64,000 nt of DNA from Alteromonas confluentis (GTDB lineage Bacteria > Pseudomonadota > Gammaproteobacteria > Enterobacterales > Alteromonadaceae): the NCBI RefSeq assembly GCF_001757105.1, contig NZ_MDHN01000010.1, forward strand, positions 185,811 to 249,810, given 5' to 3'. A model generated the notes under the pieces. That model worked only from the letters and a program-made list of their open reading frames with translations, was not told the DNA's origin and made no database searches. A program made the translations under genes and the position numbers. This document shows positions 40,366 to 50,812 of this stretch, piece by piece (position 1 is the first letter of the stretch; every line of letters starts with the position of its first letter).

Positions 40366-41217
40366 GTGAGTATTTGTGACTCAATTTCTGTCGAAGAATC
40401 ATCGGGTATCACCTTTTTACAGGTAGACAACGCTTTTGCTACCAGTCGAATTAGTCTATTTGGTGCCCACGTACTGTCGTTCGTGCCGAAGTCAGACAAC
40501 GTTGACCGTCTCTGGCTTAGTCCGCATGCCTTTTTAAATGGCGAACGCCCTATTCGTGGTGGCATCCCAATTTGCTGGCCTTGGTTCGCAGACAACCATG
40601 GCCGCGAAAAAGGTGAGCTGCCAGCTCACGGCTTTTTACGCACCCAAACCTGGCAAATTCAGTCGTCTGAAGACACCGAAGCAGGCACCCGCATTGTGCT
40701 TACGCCTAACTTCAGTCGTGGTGAAGGTTTCGAATACGATTGTCAGGTGAGCTATGAAATTCTTGTGGGTGAACAATTATCGGTAACGCTAAAAACGGAA
40801 AACACCGGCATCGTTCCGTTTACCTTTAACGCGGCACTGCATAGTTACTTTGCAGTGGAAAGTATTGGTAAAACGGAAATTACCGGTATTGAAGGTGAAT
40901 ATAAAGACAAGCTCGAAGATTGGGCCATCAAGCCAACCCCGAGCCCCTATGTATTCTCTGGTGAAACCGATCGTATTCATCAACATGCCGCGCCCGATGT
41001 CACCATAGACGTCGAAAATACTGCGCTGACACGCGTCACTTCCATGGGGCACGATTCCATCGTGGTGTGGAACCCGTGGCAGGGAGCGGCATCGATTGCA
41101 GACATGGATGCCTTTGGATATCGTCACATGCTGTGCATAGAAACTTCGGTAACGAACGGCGTGACCATCGAACCGGATCATGCCCACAGCATCACGCAGA
41201 TTGTAACGCCTTTATAA
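40366..41217 (+). CDS. yeaD: D-hexose-6-phosphate mutarotase (YeaD-like)
   Basis: An aldose-1-epimerase-family protein that interconverts the alpha and beta anomers of hexose-6-phosphates. The start is placed at GTG 40366 (283 residues, MSICDSISVEE), 7 bases after AAGGAG; an in-frame TTG at 40348 precedes that ribosome site and is unlikely. Family features are IRGGIPICWPWF, a catalytic His in ALHSYFAV, and a C-terminal VWNPW plus a Glu in LCIETS. The gap-yeaD order is common in gammaproteobacteria and fits a role in glucose-6-phosphate supply. Confidence 0.93.
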   Translation: MSICDSISVEESSGITFLQVDNAFATSRISLFGAHVLSFVPKSDNVDRLWLSPHAFLNGERPIRGGIPICWPWFADNHGREKGELPAHGFLRTQTWQIQSSEDTEAGTRIVLTPNFSRGEGFEYDCQVSYEILVGEQLSVTLKTENTGIVPFTFNAALHSYFAVESIGKTEITGIEGEYKDKLEDWAIKPTPSPYVFSGETDRIHQHAAPDVTIDVENTALTRVTSMGHDSIVVWNPWQGAASIADMDAFGYRHMLCIETSVTNGVTIEPDHAHSITQIVTPL

Positions 41218-41342
41218 AAACACAATTTACGCTAGCTAAGTAAAGACCCCGTAAAGCTGGGTAAAGTAGCGTTAAGAGAGTATCGTTTTCTTACATTCCC
41301 GATGAATAATGACGCAGATTATTTTTTCATCGGGAGAATTTT

Positions 41343-42608
41343 GTGATCAAACCAATTTCACTTGCCACACTTTTGCTGGCCTCACTTATGGCCTTACAGG
41401 GCTGCGGTGGAGACAGCAGCGACAACACCACAACTACCCCAACCACTGAAACCGCCACAGACGACTCTGCATCGGCAGATACCGGTGATGATACCACTGA
41501 TGAATCAGAGACTGGCGACGACACTGACGATGACACCACAGGCGAGGATGGTACAGAGGACGACACGGCAGATGACAGCTCAGATAGCTCCACAGTCACA
41601 GCGTCTTCGTGTGATGAAGACAGTACTTCACAAATTGACGCACTTATCTGTGCCACCGAAATGTTTATCGACACCCTTTCAGAAAGCGAACAGGCCAGCG
41701 TGCTTTACGACTGGGATAACTCCAATACTGAAAGAACGATTTGGTCGAATCTGCCCACTGGCAATGTTCAACGCAACGGCATGCGTATTGGCGAACTCAG
41801 TGACGCTGCCTATTCTGCGTTAATTGATGTAGCTCAAATTCTCTTGAACGATGAAGGTTACGAGGATTTTCAAGGCGTGCTCGCAGCCGATGATTATCTT
41901 CAGGAACAAGGTGGCGGCAGTACTTACAGCTCAGCCAATTACTACATCGCCATCTTTGGCACGCCAGCACGTGACGAAAGCTGGATGATTCAGCTTGGCG
42001 GACACCACCTGGCTTACAACGTGACTTTTGTCGATGGCGTTGGTTATCCAGTACCTAACCATCTTGCGACAGAGCCGAAAGCCGCATTTGAACTTAACAG
42101 CACCACGTATGCGCCAATTGTTGAGGAAGGTGATGCCATGGTGGCTATGTTTGACGCATTAAGTAGCGCAGAACTCAGCGAAGCCTATCTCTCAGGTGAA
42201 TCCTACTCGGATGTTTTAGTTGGCCCCGATAACGGTAGCGGTAACTATCCCACAGACTACCCTACCGGTGATGATCGCGGTGGTATTCTGGTGTCCTCAC
42301 TCACTGAAGCACAACAAGCTCTGGTTATCGCCGCGATGGCGCAATGGGTTGACGATTATCAAGCTGAAATTTCCGACCCGCTGATGGCCGACTACACGAC
42401 TGACGAAGCGTTAGCTGATACGTATATTGCTTGGGCTGGCTCACAGTCGGCTGGCGTTGATGTGGATACCAATGGCACTTATCTTCGTATAGACGGGCCT
42501 AGAGTTTGGATTGAACTCGCGTGCCAGGGCGGCGTGGTGATACGCGGTGAGACGCACTACCATACTATCTACCGCGATAAGGAAATGGATTATGGCAATA
42601 CGCTGTAA
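41343..42608 (+). CDS. DUF3500 lipoprotein with Asp/Thr-rich linker
   Basis: A 421-residue predicted lipoprotein starting at GTG 41343, 6 bases after GGGAG. The lipobox is LQGC at about residue 21. It is followed by roughly 60 residues almost entirely of Asp, Thr, Ser and Glu, an extended acidic linker. The rest matches DUF3500, with YDWDNSNTERTIWSNLP and a GHHLAYNVTF segment. The function is unknown. His and acidic clusters suggest a metal- or substrate-binding pocket (inference). It overlaps the next gene by 17 bases, and DUF3500 and HupE/UreJ-like genes may work together. The strong low-complexity bias is local, not compositional transfer. Confidence 0.85.
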   Translation: MIKPISLATLLLASLMALQGCGGDSSDNTTTTPTTETATDDSASADTGDDTTDESETGDDTDDDTTGEDGTEDDTADDSSDSSTVTASSCDEDSTSQIDALICATEMFIDTLSESEQASVLYDWDNSNTERTIWSNLPTGNVQRNGMRIGELSDAAYSALIDVAQILLNDEGYEDFQGVLAADDYLQEQGGGSTYSSANYYIAIFGTPARDESWMIQLGGHHLAYNVTFVDGVGYPVPNHLATEPKAAFELNSTTYAPIVEEGDAMVAMFDALSSAELSEAYLSGESYSDVLVGPDNGSGNYPTDYPTGDDRGGILVSSLTEAQQALVIAAMAQWVDDYQAEISDPLMADYTTDEALADTYIAWAGSQSAGVDVDTNGTYLRIDGPRVWIELACQGGVVIRGETHYHTIYRDKEMDYGNTL

Positions 42609-43848
42609 TGTATTTCGATTACTGATAGTGCTGGCTGGGCTTTTCGCCCAGCCCACTTTTGCACATCCTGCTTCAACCACTTCGATAGTTGTTTCTCAGC
42701 AAGATGATGCACTTCACTTCAATGTTTTACTGCCGATTGAACAATTACAGATGGCCATGCCTGACTGGCCGGTGCTTGTGCGCAATGATGAGGCGCAGCT
42801 TAACACGTTAATCATTCCTTACCTTCACCAGCACCTAACCGTTTCTTTGGCGGATATACCCATTTCGATTAACATTGAGCCATTGGGTACAGAGCGATGT
42901 GAGTACGAAGACTGCCTCAGGCTCGAGGCTGTTGCTCGCCTACCTGCAAACGCTTCATTGTCTGCGTTGACTGTTGCTTACGACGGCATTACTCATCGTG
43001 TGAGAAACCACCGAACTCTGCTGATCACCGATTTGCCGGTAGAGAATACCAATCGAATGGTGTCTGGGGCTTACGTACTTTCATGGTCTCACAAAACGGT
43101 CTCACTTTTAGTCACGCCGACTCATTTCCAATTACTCACACGCTTTTTTCAGTTGGGACTTCACCATATCCTTGAAGGTTTGGATCATCTGGCTTTTCTG
43201 CTGTGCTTGATATGGTCTGTCATTACTGCCAACCTACAGACGATCAAAACTAACAGCCACAGAAGCAAGCACCAGGTTGTGACCCAATCTATAGTATTAA
43301 TTTCTTTATTTACCGTCGGGCATACCCTGTCTCTGGCACTGTCAGCCCTGAATATGCTCGCCCTGCCCGCTTGGGTGACAGAAGTTGGTGTGGCGGCCTC
43401 AGTACTGATTGCCGCCGTCACGCTTGCAATTCGTCCGCAGTCTCAAAATCGACTGATTGTATTGCTGTTTGGGCTAATTCACGGCATGGCTTTTTCTGAA
43501 GTGCTTCATGCATTGCCTGTTGATACCTCAACCCGGTTTTTCGCGGTAGCAGGATTCAATGTCGGTGTGGAAGTATTCCAGATATTACTTGCTGCAGTAA
43601 CGTTACCCGCGCTGCTTGCATTGACGAATTGGCAATATTTTAATTCATGTAGGATGGTGTTCGCCGGACTTGTCGCCGTTGCGGCGTGTATCTGGCTAAT
43701 TGAGCGATTGAGCGGTACATCCGCTGCCAGCTGGATTGTTTGCGTAATTATGGTACTTACCGGGTTAATTTTGCTTACAAAACTACGGTACAGAGACCAT
43801 CGCACAGAAACCCGAACCACTCGCGCCTCACTGAAATATAAAAACTGA
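42592..43848 (+). CDS. HupE/UreJ-like membrane protein
   Basis: Placed at ATG 42592 (418 residues); an upstream in-frame start at 42547 would add residues before a clean signal peptide. Cleavage after PTFA (residue 24) would leave His25 as the first residue. The N-terminal half is a beta-rich periplasmic domain. The C-terminal half has about six membrane helices with the HupE/UreJ_2 pattern: LHHILEGLDHLAFLLCLIW, VGHTLSLALSAL and LIHGMAFSEVL. Relatives are linked to nickel or other metal handling, but the substrate here is not known. It overlaps the DUF3500 gene by 17 bases, so the pair is likely co-translated. Confidence 0.82.
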   Translation: MAIRCNVFRLLIVLAGLFAQPTFAHPASTTSIVVSQQDDALHFNVLLPIEQLQMAMPDWPVLVRNDEAQLNTLIIPYLHQHLTVSLADIPISINIEPLGTERCEYEDCLRLEAVARLPANASLSALTVAYDGITHRVRNHRTLLITDLPVENTNRMVSGAYVLSWSHKTVSLLVTPTHFQLLTRFFQLGLHHILEGLDHLAFLLCLIWSVITANLQTIKTNSHRSKHQVVTQSIVLISLFTVGHTLSLALSALNMLALPAWVTEVGVAASVLIAAVTLAIRPQSQNRLIVLLFGLIHGMAFSEVLHALPVDTSTRFFAVAGFNVGVEVFQILLAAVTLPALLALTNWQYFNSCRMVFAGLVAVAACIWLIERLSGTSAASWIVCVIMVLTGLILLTKLRYRDHRTETRTTRASLKYKN

Positions 43849-43857
43849 CGCACAAAA

Positions 43858-43889
43858 AAACCGGATGCCTTTACAGGAACATCCGGTTT
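43858..43889. terminator. Bidirectional terminator between the HupE-like gene and eda
   Basis: The stem AAACCGGATG / CATCCGGTTT (12-base loop) is flanked by A and T tracts. It serves the convergent genes on both strands. Confidence 0.9.
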
Positions 43890-43910
43890 TTTGCTATAGG
43901 CTATAAACGC

Positions 43911-44555
43911 TTAGCGTTTTGCACCTTCACAAGCTTCTTTGGCCAACTGGGTAATTGCATCCCAGTTTCCACTTTCAATCGCATCATCCGGAGCAACCCA
44001 TGATCCGCCTACGCAAGCTACGTTAGAAAGTGACAGATAGTCGTTGTAGTTTGCAGGACCAATTCCGCCAGTTGGGCAGAAAGTCACATCAGGGAAAGGA
44101 CCGCCAATAGACTTCAGCGCTTTCACACCACCCGATGCTTCTGCAGGGAAGAATTTCAGGTGGTCATAGCCAGCATCTTTCGCCGTCATCAGATCTGAAA
44201 TTGAAGAGATGCCAGGAATTAACGGGATATCGTAACCTTTACCGGCTTCCAGCAAGGCTTCAGTCAGACCAGGGCTAATAGCGAACTTAGCACCCGCTTC
44301 TACAACCTGCTTTAACTGCTGAGCATTCGTTACGGTACCTGCACCGATGATAGCTTCTGGTACTTCATCTGCAATTTTGCGGATAACTTCAAGGGCAACC
44401 GGCGTGCGAAGTGTGACTTCAAGCACTTTGATGCCACCTGCAATCAGCGCTTTTGCCAGCGGTACAGCACTGTCCAGATCCTTGATTACCAGTACCGGGA
44501 CCACGGGACCAGCAGCAAAAATTTCCGCAGGTGTGTAGTTGGTGTTTGTTGTCAT
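43911..44555 (-). CDS. eda: 2-keto-3-deoxy-6-phosphogluconate aldolase
   Basis: A 214-residue class I aldolase that splits KDPG into pyruvate and glyceraldehyde-3-phosphate, the final step of the Entner-Doudoroff pathway. The Schiff-base Lys lies in [12 protein letters not shown], and the catalytic Glu is in [18 protein letters not shown] forms the phosphate site. It is the last gene of zwf-pgl-edd-glk-eda, 2 bases after glk, followed by a bidirectional terminator. HexR-dependent control is expected through the operon promoter. Confidence 0.97.
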   Translation of the reverse strand: MTTNTNYTPAEIFAAGPVVPVLVIKDLDSAVPLAKALIAGGIKVLEVTLRTPVALEVIRKIADEVPEAIIGAGTVTNAQQLKQVVEAGAKFAISPGLTEALLEAGKGYDIPLIPGISSISDLMTAKDAGYDHLKFFPAEASGGVKALKSIGGPFPDVTFCPTGGIGPANYNDYLSLSNVACVGGSWVAPDDAIESGNWDAITQLAKEACEGAKR

Positions 44556-44557
44556 AG

Positions 44558-45511
44558 TTAGCTCGCAGTATGTTGTTTTAAATAAGCTGATGCACCTAAC
44601 AATCCGTGATCAGGCTCAGCAATTAAATAAGTTGGAATATCTTTGACGTAGAGCTTCATTTGTCCTTTGGCTTCAAAACGTGCGCGGAAATCGCTGTCTT
44701 GTAAGAATTCAGCAAAACGATTTGCGATACCACCACCAATGAATACACCACCCGTTGTCGCCATGTTCAGCGCCAGGTTGCCGGCAAAGCTGCCCATGAT
44801 GCGGCAGAATTGCGTTAATGCACGTACGCAGGTGTGACACTCGCCGCTCAATGCTTTTTGCGTGACTTCGGCAGGTTCATTAGCTGCAAGTGGCTCGTTA
44901 GCGTTTTCAGCCAGCGCCTTATAAACGTTCATCAGACCTCGACCCGACATCACTTCTTCAGCAGAAGCGCGGGCAAATTGATTCTGCAGATAACGCCAAA
45001 CAATAACGTCTGTTTCGTCTACTGGCGCGAAGTCCACATGGCCACCTTCACCGTCGAGGGTTTGCCAACCTGAAATTGTCATCGTGAGGTGCTCAACACC
45101 TAATCCTGTACCAGGACCGAAAACAGCGATATTGCCATTTTCCTTTGGCGTACCTTCACCAATTTGCACAACCTGATCTTTACCAAGCACTGGCAATGAG
45201 TGAGCGACAGCCGTGAAATCGTTAATCACAAAAAGTTGTTCCAGATCTAACTGCTGCTTCAGTGCTTTTTGTGAAAATGCCCAGCTGTGATTTGTCATCA
45301 CAACCTGGTCACCAAGTACAGGACAGGCGATAGCAATGCAGCCTGCGGTAAAGGTGAAATCAGGTAAATCTTTAAAGTATTGTTCAATCGCCAGATCTAT
45401 ACTGCCGAAATCCTTACACTGGTATTTGATAATGTTATCAACACCAGTTTCAGTAACGCGGGCCAGACGAATATTCGTCCCGCCCACATCAGCGACAAAC
45501 TTCTCCGTCAT
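44558..45511 (-). CDS. glk: Glucokinase
   Basis: A 317-residue ATP-dependent glucokinase of the bacterial Glk (non-ROK-repressor) family. It phosphorylates glucose to glucose-6-phosphate for the pathway encoded around it. Signatures are [24 protein letters not shown] and [11 protein letters not shown]. The ATG at 45511 overlaps the edd stop (ATGA) and gives the normal N-terminus; an upstream in-frame start would add an unconserved 11 residues. Its place between edd and eda links glucose phosphorylation directly to the Entner-Doudoroff operon. Confidence 0.96.
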   Translation of the reverse strand: MTEKFVADVGGTNIRLARVTETGVDNIIKYQCKDFGSIDLAIEQYFKDLPDFTFTAGCIAIACPVLGDQVVMTNHSWAFSQKALKQQLDLEQLFVINDFTAVAHSLPVLGKDQVVQIGEGTPKENGNIAVFGPGTGLGVEHLTMTISGWQTLDGEGGHVDFAPVDETDVIVWRYLQNQFARASAEEVMSGRGLMNVYKALAENANEPLAANEPAEVTQKALSGECHTCVRALTQFCRIMGSFAGNLALNMATTGGVFIGGGIANRFAEFLQDSDFRARFEAKGQMKLYVKDIPTYLIAEPDHGLLGASAYLKQHTAS

Positions 45512-47337
45512 AACGCCTGCTCCTGAGTTACAAATAATGAACACGCGCCTTCTTCTGCACCAGTCAGAATGTTTCTGAAACCAGCGAAGAGCTCGCGGCC
45601 CATGCCTTCCTGATGGTGTGCCAGATTGGCTGCTTTGGGCGCACGTGCTGCCAGCGTTGCTTCATCAACACATAATGTCAGCTCGCCAGTTTCTGTGTTC
45701 AATTCGATAATGTCGCCATTTTCAACTTTCGCCAGCAATCCACCTTTGTAGGCTTCTGGGGTAACGTGAATGGCCGCAGGTACTTTACCCGATGCACCAG
45801 ACATACGGCCGTCAGTCACCAGGGCAACATTGAAACCACGGTCTTGTAGCACGCCAAGTGGTGGCGTAAGGCGGTGCAACTCAGGCATACCAATTGCTGA
45901 TGGGCCCTGGAAGCGCACAACGATGATGGCATCTTTATCTAGTTCACCAGACTTAAACGCGCCATCCAATTCGAATTGATCTTCGAAAACAACAGCGGGC
46001 GCCTTGATTTTGCAAACCGGTGAACGCAAAGCAGAGGTTTTAATAACACCACGACCCAGGTTACCGCGTAATACGCACACGCCGCCGTCAGGCTTGAATG
46101 GCGTTTCAACGGTTGCGATAACTTCTTTATCCAACGATTCAGTCGGGCCATCACGCCATTCCAACTCGCCATCAATGAGCATCGGTTCTTTGGTATACAG
46201 ATCCAGGCCTTCACCACAAATCGTTTTCACATCGTTGTGAATTAAACCGGCATCTAATAACTGACGGAACAACAGTGCCATACCACCGGCAGCGGTAAAG
46301 TGGTTGATGTCCGCAGAACCATTTGGATAAATGCGCGTAAGCAGCGGTGTAGCATCAGACAGTTCTGAGAAGTCATCCCAGTTAATGATGATGCCAGCAG
46401 CTCGTGCAATGGCCACTAAGTGCATGGTGTGGTTAGTTGAACCACCGGTTGCTAATAAGGCAACGATTCCGTTCACAATCGCTTTTTCATCAACGATATG
46501 ACCAATAGGCGTGTAGTTTTCACCTAAATCGGTAAGACGCGTTGCCTGAACCGCTGCGGCTTTCGTTAACGCATCACGCAGAGGCGTACCTGGATTAACA
46601 AAAGATGAACCCGGTAAATGCAGGCCCATAGTCTCCACAACCAACTGGTTAGAGTTCGCTGTACCATAGAACGTACACGTACCAGCAGAATGATAAGACT
46701 GAGACTCCGCTTCCAGCAGCTTGTCGCGACCAATCAATCCTTGCGCATATTCCTGACGAACACGAGCTTTTTCTTTATTGGGTAGACCAGACGGCATAGG
46801 ACCGGCAGGAATGAATACTGTTGGCAGGTGACCAAAGGCTAAAGAGCCCATTAATAATCCAGGGACGATTTTGTCACAGATACCGAGCATCAACGCGCCA
46901 TCAAACATGTTATGCGAAAGGCCAACTGCGGTTGCCTGCGCGATAACATCACGGCTCATCAAGCTTAAATCCATACCTGGGTTACCTTGAGTAACGCCAT
47001 CACACATTGCTGGTACACCACCGGCAAACTGTGCCACGCTACCTACTTCACGAACCGCATTTTTGATAATTTCAGGATAGGTTTCGTAAGGCTGGTGCGC
47101 TGACAACATGTCGTTGTAAGCTGAAATAATACCGAGGTTGGCTTTAGTCATGGAACGTAAGTCAGACTTATCTTCCTTACCACAGGCTGCAAAACCGTGC
47201 GCCAGGTTACCGCAAGATAATTCACCACGTAACGGCCCAGTGCGACGCGCTCTTTCGATTTTATCCAGATAAGCTTTACGGCTGGCTTTACTGCGTTCGA
47301 TGATTCGCTGTGTTACTTCAGCAATCTGAGATTTCAT
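45508..47337 (-). CDS. edd: 6-phosphogluconate dehydratase
   Basis: A 609-residue [4Fe-4S] dehydratase that converts 6-phosphogluconate to KDPG. It belongs to the IlvD/Edd family, with [43 protein letters not shown] (cluster Cys) and [14 protein letters not shown] near the C-terminus. It overlaps glk by 4 bases and starts 10 bases after pgl. Length and motifs match E. coli Edd (603). Confidence 0.98.
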   Translation of the reverse strand: MKSQIAEVTQRIIERSKASRKAYLDKIERARRTGPLRGELSCGNLAHGFAACGKEDKSDLRSMTKANLGIISAYNDMLSAHQPYETYPEIIKNAVREVGSVAQFAGGVPAMCDGVTQGNPGMDLSLMSRDVIAQATAVGLSHNMFDGALMLGICDKIVPGLLMGSLAFGHLPTVFIPAGPMPSGLPNKEKARVRQEYAQGLIGRDKLLEAESQSYHSAGTCTFYGTANSNQLVVETMGLHLPGSSFVNPGTPLRDALTKAAAVQATRLTDLGENYTPIGHIVDEKAIVNGIVALLATGGSTNHTMHLVAIARAAGIIINWDDFSELSDATPLLTRIYPNGSADINHFTAAGGMALLFRQLLDAGLIHNDVKTICGEGLDLYTKEPMLIDGELEWRDGPTESLDKEVIATVETPFKPDGGVCVLRGNLGRGVIKTSALRSPVCKIKAPAVVFEDQFELDGAFKSGELDKDAIIVVRFQGPSAIGMPELHRLTPPLGVLQDRGFNVALVTDGRMSGASGKVPAAIHVTPEAYKGGLLAKVENGDIIELNTETGELTLCVDEATLAARAPKAANLAHHQEGMGRELFAGFRNILTGAEEGACSLFVTQEQAL

Positions 47338-47347
47338 TTTTCTACTC

Positions 47348-48040
47348 CTAAGGTGCCCACATTAAGGTGACATCAGCACGATTAACCACAGCAGTCACCG
47401 GTTTTTCCAGTTCGGTGCTGTTGGCCAGCGCATCTTCAAGAACCTGCTTTTTCTTCTCACCGGTTAAGTGAATAAAGATATTGCGGCTGTTAAGAATAGC
47501 CGGCAGTGTGAGTGAAATACGCTGATGTGGTGCGGTGGTAGGTTGCGTGGCAATACAAATCTTGCCGCTGGCAAGATTAAGGCCGTCTTCAATTTGTGCA
47601 GAGCATGGGAACAAAGAGGCAGTATGACCGTCTTCTCCCATACCAAGGATCAGTGCGTCGAAGGGTAAACTGAAGCTCGACAGGCGATTTTCAGCTTCAG
47701 CAATCCCATCGTTGGCGTCAGCATCGTCGGTTTTCAACGTCACAAAGTGTGCCGCTGCCGCTTTATTCTGAATCAAATTCTCGCGAACCAATTTGGTGTT
47801 GCTTGCTTCGTCGTTTTCACCAACCCAGCGTTCATCAGCCAGTGTGATATCGACTTTGTCCCATTCAAGGTCGGTCTGACTCAATTGCTTAAACAGTGCC
47901 AGTGGTGTTCTACCACCACTGACCACCAGACTAGCACGGCCACGTTGGGCAATGCCGTCTTTCAGCAATTCAATCAGTGTGTCGGCAAATGCGCTAGTAA
48001 GCGCATCTGCATTATCGAAAGCATTGATTGTTAAAGCCAT
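47348..48040 (-). CDS. pgl: 6-phosphogluconolactonase
   Basis: A 230-residue DevB-type lactonase that hydrolyses 6-phosphogluconolactone made by Zwf. Motifs are [18 protein letters not shown] and [14 protein letters not shown], shared with the NagB/RpiA/DevB superfamily. It starts 3 bases after the zwf stop, and edd follows by 10 bases. This fixes the order of the first three pathway steps in one transcript. Confidence 0.96.
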   Translation of the reverse strand: MALTINAFDNADALTSAFADTLIELLKDGIAQRGRASLVVSGGRTPLALFKQLSQTDLEWDKVDITLADERWVGENDEASNTKLVRENLIQNKAAAAHFVTLKTDDADANDGIAEAENRLSSFSLPFDALILGMGEDGHTASLFPCSAQIEDGLNLASGKICIATQPTTAPHQRISLTLPAILNSRNIFIHLTGEKKKQVLEDALANSTELEKPVTAVVNRADVTLMWAP

Positions 48041-48043
48041 GAT

Positions 48044-49540
48044 TTACTTCTTCTTGCGTGAAATTTTACTTTCGTACCAGCTACGGTTAGCGCGTGCGAG
48101 CAAACCGATAGAATCAACTGGTCCCCATGTGCCGGCCTGATAAGGCTCTGGCGGCTCATTGGTGTGCTTCCAGGCTTCAAGAATTGAATCTACCCAGTTC
48201 CAAGCTTGTTCAATTTCGTCGCGACGAACAAACAGCGCCTGGTTGCCTAGCATCACTTCCAATAACAGTTTTTCGTAGGCATCTGGAATACGCTCTTCCG
48301 AGAAAGCTTCAGAGAAACTCAAGTCGAGCTTAGACTTCTGCAGATCCATAGAACCTGAACTGGTTAATCCAGGCACTTTGTTCATCACGGTGATTTCAAC
48401 ACCTTCGTCTGGCTGCAAACGAATAACCAGTTTATTAGGCGGCAGATTCTGGAAGCTATCGCCAAACAGGTTGTGCGGCTGGCGCTTGAAGTAAATAACA
48501 ACCTCAGACACTTTGGTCGGTAGGCGTTTACCGGTGCGTAAATAGAAAGGCACACCCGCCCAACGCCAGTTGTCGATGTCGGCTTTAATGGCGACAAAGG
48601 TTTCGGTACGGCTACGGGTGTTAGCACCCTCTTCTTCCAGGTAGCCTGGTACTTCTTCACCTTTTACGAAGCCAGATGTGTACTGACCACGAACGGTAGA
48701 CTCGTTAATGTTCGACAGGTTAATCGGACGCAGTGCTTTAAGTACTTTCAGCTTTTCATCACGAATACTGTCAGCGTTAAGATTAGCAGGCGGCTCCATG
48801 GCTATTAAGCTCAGTACCTGTAACAGGTGGTTCTGAACCATGTCACGCATTTGACCGGCATCGTCAAAATAACCCCAACGACCTTCAATGCCCACAGATT
48901 CGGCCACGGTAATTTGGACGTGGTCGATTGAGTTGTGGTCCCAGTTTGTTGCAAAGATAGAGTTCGCAAAACGCAAGGCTATCAGGTTAAGTACCGTTTC
49001 TTTACCCAAATAATGGTCGATACGGTAAATTTGAGATTCTTTGAAATATTCAGAAACCTGGTCGTTGATGATCTTGGAGGATTCCAAATCGTGACCAATG
49101 GGTTTTTCCAGTACGACGCGCACTGAACTATCGATGATATTACAGCTGTGCAAGCCACGGCAGATGTCACCGTAAATTGCTGGCGGAGTGGCGAGGTAAC
49201 ACACCATCGTGCGCTTAGCATCTACCACAGAATCGAACACTTGATAGCTTTCTGTGTTCTTCATATCAACGCAAGCATATTGCAAGCGTTCTTCCATTCT
49301 GGCCCAAGTTTCTTCGCAGAAATCTTTATCGCCAAACTTTTCAATGTTCTTACGGACTTCTATTTTGTAGTCCTCAGTGCTCACATCCTGACGCGCTACA
49401 CCAATAATCTTGGTTTCAGGATGAAGCAGCTCAGCTTTTTCTAGCTGATATAAGGACGGCAACAGTTTCCGTCGTGAGAGATCCCCTAGGGTGCCGAAAA
49501 GCACAAAATCACAGGGTTCAAAGGAATTATCCATTACCAT
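48044..49540 (-). CDS. zwf: Glucose-6-phosphate 1-dehydrogenase
   Basis: A 498-residue enzyme that oxidises glucose-6-phosphate with NAD(P)+. The Rossmann segment is LFGTLGDLSRRKLLPSLY, and the substrate motif is RIDHYLGKETV. The start is put at ATG 49540 because AAGAAGG lies 9 bases upstream and the N-terminus then matches homologues. An ATG two codons further in and a longer in-frame form (from 49597) are less likely. It heads zwf-pgl-edd-glk-eda, divergent from hexR, with two HexR-like palindromes in between. Confidence 0.97.
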   Translation of the reverse strand: MVMDNSFEPCDFVLFGTLGDLSRRKLLPSLYQLEKAELLHPETKIIGVARQDVSTEDYKIEVRKNIEKFGDKDFCEETWARMEERLQYACVDMKNTESYQVFDSVVDAKRTMVCYLATPPAIYGDICRGLHSCNIIDSSVRVVLEKPIGHDLESSKIINDQVSEYFKESQIYRIDHYLGKETVLNLIALRFANSIFATNWDHNSIDHVQITVAESVGIEGRWGYFDDAGQMRDMVQNHLLQVLSLIAMEPPANLNADSIRDEKLKVLKALRPINLSNINESTVRGQYTSGFVKGEEVPGYLEEEGANTRSRTETFVAIKADIDNWRWAGVPFYLRTGKRLPTKVSEVVIYFKRQPHNLFGDSFQNLPPNKLVIRLQPDEGVEITVMNKVPGLTSSGSMDLQKSKLDLSFSEAFSEERIPDAYEKLLLEVMLGNQALFVRRDEIEQAWNWVDSILEAWKHTNEPPEPYQAGTWGPVDSIGLLARANRSWYESKISRKKK

Positions 49541-49641
49541 ATTTGTCGACCTTCTTAATGATAATCCAGATAACAGTTCAATACTGTCAGGCAACACAGA
49601 TTAACTGTTCTGTTAGTTGTTAGCACATAGTTAACACCAAA

Positions 49642-49656
49642 TGTAGTAAAATTACA
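49642..49656. promoter_or_regulatory. Candidate HexR operator (zwf-proximal)
   Basis: TGTAGTAAAATTACA matches 14 of 15 positions of the HexR consensus TGTAATwwwATTACA. It lies 102 bases before the zwf start, in the zwf-hexR intergenic region. Confidence 0.8.
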
Positions 49657-49725
49657 ACTTGCATTGTTTATATGGTGTTAAAGAGGTATTTCTTCACTGA
49701 ATACCCATCATTCTGACAGTCCGGT

Positions 49726-49740
49726 TGTCAAAAAATTACA
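49726..49740. promoter_or_regulatory. Second HexR-like palindrome (hexR-proximal)
   Basis: TGTCAAAAAATTACA matches 13 of 15 consensus positions, 83 bases before the hexR start. It may mediate autoregulation or cooperative binding with the site at 49642. Confidence 0.55.
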
Positions 49741-49822
49741 TTTTTCTTGTCACCCGAGTCACAATGGGTAGTATAGAAAGCTCAGATGACATTAACTTTA
49801 CCTTACTTTCTGCTATATCCGT

Positions 49823-50674
49823 ATGAATATTCTTGAGAAAATAACGCAAAACAAAGCCGCTTTCAGTAAGTCGGAACGCAAAGTTGCCGAAATTATTCTG
49901 GCAAACCCACAAACAGCGATTCACTCGAGTATAGCAACACTCGCCAAAATGTCGGATGTCAGTGAGCCTACCGTCAACCGGTTCTGTCGTCGTCTCGACA
50001 CCAAAGGCTTCCCTGACTTTAAATTGCATTTGGCCCAAAGCCTTGCAAACGGGACACCCTACGTGAACCGACACGTTGATGAAAGCGATGGTCCGGGCGA
50101 ATACACCAATAAAATTTTTGAATCAACCATGGCCTCGTTAGAGGTTGCGCGTCAGTCAATCGACGTGAACACCGTTAACCGCGTGGTAGATTTGCTCACT
50201 CAGGCGCAGAAGATTTCATTCTTCGGATTAGGGGCGTCGGCGTCAGTGGCCCACGATGCGCTCAATAAGTTTTTCCGCTTCAATGTACCGGTTGTTTATT
50301 TTGAAGATATTCTGATGCAGCGCATGAGCTGCATGAACTGCTCGGACGGTGATGTGGTTGTACTCATTTCACATACCGGCCGCACGAAAAGCCTGGTTGA
50401 AATTGCACAAATAGCGCGTAGTAACGATGCCACCGTTGTTGGTATAACGTCTGCTGACAGCCCGCTTTCGAAAGAATGTACTTATGTGCTTTCTCTTGAA
50501 GTACCTGAAGACACCGACATGTACATGCCAATGGCGAGCCGTATTGCGCAGCTAACGCTTATTGATGTACTGGCAACGGGTTTTACGTTACGTCGCGGTA
50601 ATAAGTTCAGAGAAAATCTTAAGCGTGTCAAGGATACGTTACGAGGCTCGCGGTTCGACAAACGCGATCTCTAG
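49823..50674 (+). CDS. hexR: HexR-type transcriptional regulator (RpiR family)
   Basis: A 283-residue RpiR-family regulator. The N-terminal HTH domain (about 1-77, with LAKMSDVSEPTVNRFCRRL) binds DNA. The C-terminal SIS domain (about 120-250, with FFGLGASASVAHDA and VVVLISHTGRTKS) senses a phosphosugar. In Pseudomonas and Shewanella the effector is KDPG, which releases HexR from DNA. Its targets there include zwf, edd, gap and pyk, which match the motif-bearing genes in this window. It is divergent from zwf and is followed by a terminator. Confidence 0.96.
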   Translation: MNILEKITQNKAAFSKSERKVAEIILANPQTAIHSSIATLAKMSDVSEPTVNRFCRRLDTKGFPDFKLHLAQSLANGTPYVNRHVDESDGPGEYTNKIFESTMASLEVARQSIDVNTVNRVVDLLTQAQKISFFGLGASASVAHDALNKFFRFNVPVVYFEDILMQRMSCMNCSDGDVVVLISHTGRTKSLVEIAQIARSNDATVVGITSADSPLSKECTYVLSLEVPEDTDMYMPMASRIAQLTLIDVLATGFTLRRGNKFRENLKRVKDTLRGSRFDKRDL

Positions 50675-50700
50675 TTAGGAAAATCGACTCACCTCTGCTA

Positions 50701-50726
50701 AAGCCGCCATCTATGGCGGTTTTTTA
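50701..50726 (+). terminator. Terminator after hexR
   Basis: The stem AAGCCGCCAT / ATGGCGGTTT with a 2-base CT loop is followed by TTTTATTT, about 25 bases after the hexR stop. Confidence 0.88.
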
Positions 50727-50812
50727 TTTAATATTCCCTGCCCCTTAACAAGAAGCTAAAATTTAACCACTGGTAAGGCCAGTAGCTAAAAAAATTCTTG
50801 GGATTCACATTT

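Noticed and set aside
41440..41610. Possible tandem repeat in the DUF3500 gene
   Set aside because: The bases are biased toward GAC, GAT and ACA codons, but I find no regular repeat unit; it encodes an acidic linker.
41327..41674. 115-codon minus-strand Ser/Val-rich frame opposite the DUF3500 linker
   Set aside because: It is the reverse of the Asp/Thr-rich linker codons. The repeated Ser-Val pattern is an artefact of that low complexity.
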